Below are positions 59,696 to 64,000 of a DNA stretch of 64,000 bases, in pieces; position 1 is the first letter of the stretch; each line of letters opens with the position of its first letter. Below the pieces are notes generated by a model. The model was not told the origin of the DNA. It did no database searches and worked only from the letters and a program-made list of their open reading frames with translations. A program made the translations under genes and the position numbers. This DNA comes from Margaritifera margaritifera (lineage: Eukaryota; Mollusca; Bivalvia; Unionida; Margaritiferidae): contig JAQPZY010001684.1 of NCBI GenBank assembly GCA_029931535.1, positions 8,995,001-9,059,000 on the forward strand. The letters run 5' to 3'.

Positions 59696-59934
59696 AGGGT
59701 GATTAAAATCACATAGATGTTGATACAATCATGGAGTCATTTGAACTCATCTCGAATTTTATAGAAAGACGGTATAACCATCGGGCCAACGGCAAGTGCA
59801 TTTTGCGCAATTACACAACTGTGCAATTTTCCGGACCAACATTTATATCATATACAATTTTAACGCATTCATAGCACCTTCTGTTTATAAGACTAACCAC
59901 AATTAAAATAATATTTCAAGTCAGCATATGGAAT

Positions 59935-60030
59935 ATTCCATTAAGAAACGGGTGACTGCAAAGCATGTATGGCTACTTTATCTGCCTTTTCATTACCCTT
60001 AATACCAATATAACCAGGTAGCCAACAGTA
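59935..60030 (-). pseudogene. RNase H fragment of an I/Jockey-type LINE
   Basis: Minus strand reads WLPGYIGIKGNEKADKVAIH then ALQSPVS and stop, the WxPxHxGIxGNExAD signature of LINE RNase H domains (the usual His is Tyr). Only about 30 codons are recognisable; the rest of the element is not seen beside it. Confidence 0.7.
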
Positions 60031-60759
60031 CAGAATAATCATTAACTATGTAGCAAATACTTTTCCTGCAAAGGCTGAAAAACAAATAACAATTTGTGAC
60101 AGTGCAAGAAATTGTAGAAGAAATAAAAGAAGACAAAGTGGATAAATATTATGTAGAGAAGAAGGACTATGATGACAGTAATCATACTGTCAGATCTGAT
60201 AATGTGATTTATTATTTATTTGTACGTTCAAAATTAATCATGGCAATCAATAAGTGTAGGCAAGGTTCGATTTAGAAAAATAAAAATACAATATTAACCA
60301 TGCAATAAACAATTGATTATGTTCATACTAATGGTTGCATGAGTTGCGTTACTGTACTTCTTCACATAGTATCTATTCCAGCTCGTTGCTTTGTTTACAC
60401 TTCTGATCCAAAACGGAAACAAGAGACCAAAAAATGCTGGAATGATCAAAATGACATGATATTATTATTATTACTTTTTGGATAGCTCGAACAAATACTT
60501 GGCAATATTTCCTTTTTTTGTGTAATACTTTCTCCACGAATGGCTCTGTTCTGCTTTTTCCATCACCATCACTTGGTCATCCACCACTTCTTACTCAACT
60601 TTTTACCGTATTGTTATTGACGGAGCAATATTTGATATGATCATATCTACTGGAGTGGCTATAGTAGCTATTGTTAAACCATTTTCTTTAAAGTTTTAAC
60701 TTTTCACCTAAATGGTAATTTTTCTCTAACTTTTGAATTTATTTTTCAATGTTGTCTCT

Positions 60760-61145
60760 AAAAAGTTTCTTCAAATCTGTATATTGTCCAACAATATGTG
60801 CTCTTTTACTTTTAATACTTTCCAATCGCTCCTGCAATTTAGCATTTTTGCTTGGCTCTTTTTCTTTATTGATCCTTATTTTTTAGCTCTTCAATCTTTT
60901 CTTCATACATCTCAAGATCAGAGGTTGTAGAGTCCTTTCTCGACCCGGTATCTTCTACAGATAACCCCTTAATAAATTCTCTTTCATCTTGGGTGGTGAA
61001 CAATCTCTTCACTACAGGAGAAAGCTCTCCATTTTGACTTCTTAGGTGGTACCAAAGCATTAATTCCAATTTCTACTTCTCTTACCATGTTGATCAAATG
61101 GTTCATTTGGGTTAATCTCTGTAAACCATCAAGCTGTAAAGACAA
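60760..61145 (-). pseudogene. Coiled-coil ORF remnant, unidentified
   Basis: Minus-strand pieces in successive frames: LDGLQRLTQMNHLINMVREV and INALVPPKKSK; then VVKRLFTTQDEREFIKGLSV and YEEKIEELKNK; then NAKLQERLESIKSKRAHIV and DLKKLFRDNIEK. Charged heptad-like sequence suggests coiled coil. Could be ORF1 of the LINE whose RNase H lies at 59,935, but that link is a guess. Confidence 0.4.
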
Positions 61146-63760
61146 CTTATGAAAGGAAACCTTCCGGCGGTTGTTTTGTATTCATTTGTGAAGGGGAGGG
61201 GGGATTCACCCCTTCTCAGTATCGTCATATAATGTTAACTGTTACCTTTGCCGATAGTAAGTTTAAGTGGATTTTTGCGGTCAGTTTCCTTAGATGGCTA
61301 CACGCATTTATTGCCATGTCTTAGCAACCACAATGTAACCAACAAATCTGTTCATGTTTTACCTGCTATAATGCTAGGTGTTAACATAATTTTGATGTTG
61401 CCTTTCCCTGAAATTTGAAATGTCTTCTTCTTGCCGCCAGGATCACGTTTAAGTGTGTGTATGTGTGGGGGGGGGGTATTTTTTCTCAATTTTTCTCCTT
61501 TTTAAGGTTGATTTTATCCAAGATGTATTGTAATTCATTCATGCAATGGCTTTCCTTTATTTGTTTCCTTGTACTGGCCAATAACCTCTAGTAAAACCTT
61601 TTAAACTTTTAGTTTGAGTAACATTTTTTAACCTTTTAGACTTTGTTCTGTAAAATCACTAGCAAGATTTGCAGTATCATCAACTTGTATTTGTTGTTTA
61701 TAGACTATATTGTGATCATCTTCATTTGCTGAATTAAAACAAATATTCAAAATTCGTCTACCATTTTGTCCTTTCCCGTTATTTTAAAAGCAAATATTGT
61801 ATCATGACATACATGGACAAAGAACAGCTGGAAAAAGAACGCGGATTTTGGATGATAAAGTTAATAATTATTACCAAAATCATTTGAATAAGGCAAATAA
61901 GAATTGAAGATAGTTATTACAAATGAGAGAGATAAAAGAGAAAAACTTGACTGAAAAGAGATGAGATAAACTTAATAAAAAGTGACGAAGAATACACACG
62001 AAATATTTGTTAAAGTTAGTGCTGTTAAAGTTTCAAAATCATAGCCAGATGTTGTAATTAATATTGATATCATTGATTAGCATACTTCTTCCAAATGATA
62101 ATTTAGACAGTACACGACTTCAATCAAAATTAAATATTCTACTGGATTTTGTTTCCATTTCAGCTAGGTTTAACTCTGTCAGCACCTAGTGACAGTTTGC
62201 TATTCAAATACATCAGCTTCACTGCGGTCCGCGACGTCGCAACCTCTGCTTGACAGGACGCAGACGTAGATTTCAAAAGACCAAAAGACGATAAGGAACA
62301 TGAAAACATCAAAGACTGAGCAAAACACAACAAAAATGCAAAAGAAATAAATGTGTACCGGTTGCTTTGTTGTTGACACATTTTTGTTGTCTCAAGACCA
62401 ATTGTATGAATAGATGCTTATAATGTATTTAAGCCTTCCAGGGAATACACGCTAGATAACACTGTTGCTGTTCTGAATGATTCACATTTTATTTCATCAT
62501 CAAACGGCGTTTGATCATTTTTGTTGTTTGAGATAATTTTGGTGTTTTCGATAGCTTTGATGTTTTAGATAGCTTTGGTGTGTCATGTGTTTGACGAGTA
62601 AAACATTGTCGTTTTCCAGGATCAGATAGATCAAATTATGAATATAGAATAACGTGATCATTATGAAAGTCGTCATAAGTATCATCTTGAGGCTTTGTAA
62701 GATTTAGCAATATACGGCACAAACACTAGATGGACCACAAAGTATTTTGACATATCTCATTTCATGTTGTCTACTTTTGATGTAGTGTTAATTAATCTGA
62801 CATTTCATCGTTATCATATCTTTGTTGCGTGTATGTTTTTTTGTTTGTTGTTGTTTGTTTGTTTGTTTGTTTTGTTGTTTTTTTGTTTTTTTGCACTCTT
62901 TGATTTGTTATACCATATTTTAGATTGTTTTCTGCAGGAGGCCGTTTGGAACGTTTTGAAGTTGCCGCTAGCTTTATGAAACAATTATATCTGTCTCTAA
63001 TTGTCATTCTTTGTATGCATCTCTTTTACATTTCAAATTAATTTTCACTATTAAAAACAAAGAAACATGTAAATCGTCTTAGAACTAACGTTTTCTCCCG
63101 ATTCAGATTTATCTTAAGTTAACCTTCCACATTTCCTCGCAAGAAATGAAAGGTGAACAGGTCAAAAAGGAATAAGAATCTAAGATTGACAGTCACCAGA
63201 AAAAGTAGCTTCACAATCTCAAAAGGTCCACATTGAGTTCAACCGGTAGACCACACTAAAAAATTTATATGAATCTTAAAGATTAAAGGCAGAGAGATCA
63301 AAGACTGAACTGCAGAGTATAATATATCAAAAGATGGAAAAAATAAACAAACTCAATTAATATGTATCATTTGATTGATGGTGGTGTAGCTGTTTTAGGT
63401 ATCTTGTTCATTTAGCCAAAATGTATAGTCACGTTAAGTAAAACATGATGACGGAAGTTCAATCATTCATTCACTTAAGAGCCCAATACTATGTCGAACA
63501 ATTAGTAATAACGTAAACATGAATAACAACCGTATTAATATTCTAGCAGATCCAATACATAAAAGAGACGCAGCTCTATAAATGTTGTACAAAAACGAAC
63601 TGATCCTCAAATAATTAGAACTTTGAAGGATAACAATATGCTAGATATTAGAACATGTCAGGAAAAGATTGACAATAAATTACCAGCTATTGCAAGTGAA
63701 AGATCTATCTAAATCTCAGATCTACAATAGCAGATTGATGACAACTGAATGAAATAGATT
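61146..63760. other. Intergenic, no recognised gene
   Basis: AT-rich; includes a G-run (about 61,466-61,475) and a TTTG-rich tract (about 62,838-62,885). ORFs here are short and without domains. Confidence 0.5.
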
Positions 63761-63769
63761 CTAGATGCA

Positions 63770-64000
63770 TGGGAATTATCCAGGCTAAAATTCAATACCT
63801 TGTCTATTGTTACAGAAGCCTAGCAAACTGCAAGAGAAATAACAAATGAAATACCTAACAATCAACGTTATTTAAAATCAATTGTACGGAGGAAAAACAA
63901 ACGAAATAGATGCTTTGGAGAGAAAACACTAAACAAATATATCAATGGAAGACAAAGGCACATAACAATCTCAACTGGAACAATTACAAAAATTACTGAC
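63770..64000 (+). mobile_element. LINE fragment at window edge
   Basis: Plus strand near the end reads WRENTKQIYQWKTKAHNNLN then WNNYKNY, resembling the basic linker between endonuclease and RT of Jockey/I-type LINEs. It continues beyond the window. Confidence 0.35.

Overview
The window is AT-rich animal nuclear DNA: introns with GT-AG borders, non-LTR retrotransposons, tRNA-derived SINEs, MITEs and many micro-, mini- and satellite arrays. The mix fits a marine invertebrate, perhaps a mollusc. That is an inference, since no rRNA or mitochondrial marker is present.

Layout. 1-19,600: repeat-rich and without a recognisable gene, dominated by tandem arrays (42-bp at 1.7-2.2 kb, 27-bp at 5.1-6.6 kb, 53-bp at 14.1 kb, 59-bp at 14.7 kb, 56-bp at 16.2-18.0 kb), with one SINE at 7.6 kb. 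19,630-22,310: a decayed RTE-type LINE on the minus strand whose RT motif-A coding sequence has expanded into a minisatellite. 23,255-24,022: a MITE with long inverted repeats. 24,100-56,000: a plus-strand glycoside hydrolase family 1 gene (lactase-phlorizin hydrolase/beta-glucosidase type) in eight recognisable exons. It is a pseudogene: two in-frame stops, one frameshift, loss of the catalytic acid/base Glu, and a 15-kb insertion inside exon 4. Its introns hold two hAT-like MITEs, a tRNA-like sequence and a Tx1/L1-like LINE (about 45.6-51.9 kb). 56,000-64,000: a tandem duplication of the gene's 3' end with SINEs, then LINE fragments and unidentified coding-like remnants.

The centrepiece is the insertion at 29,406-44,415, a Polinton/Maverick (adintovirus-like) element. 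It begins AG, ends CT, and is flanked by a perfect 6-bp target duplication (CACGGG). The duplication lies in the GH1 reading frame, so removing the element and one copy restores the exon. Its terminal inverted repeats are about 1.8 and 1.6 kb and nearly identical. It carries an adenain-like protease, double-jelly-roll major capsid protein, penton-like minor capsid protein, two-TM membrane protein, DDE integrase with chromodomain, two related basic/hydrophobic virion proteins, packaging ATPase, a small LPxxLR-repeat protein, a BIR-domain (IAP-like) protein and a protein-primed-type DNA polymerase B remnant. A divergent NUMOD/HNH endonuclease-like gene runs into the right TIR.

The element is defective. 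PolB keeps only N- and C-terminal pieces and has lost its exonuclease and polymerase core. The capsid gene has a stop, a frameshift and a truncated end apparently fused to the next gene. Penton, integrase, BIR, HNH and one virion protein carry single-base frameshifts, most of them at A/T homopolymers. The near-identical TIRs argue for recent insertion, so either a defective genome integrated with help from another element, or some frameshifts are sequencing errors.
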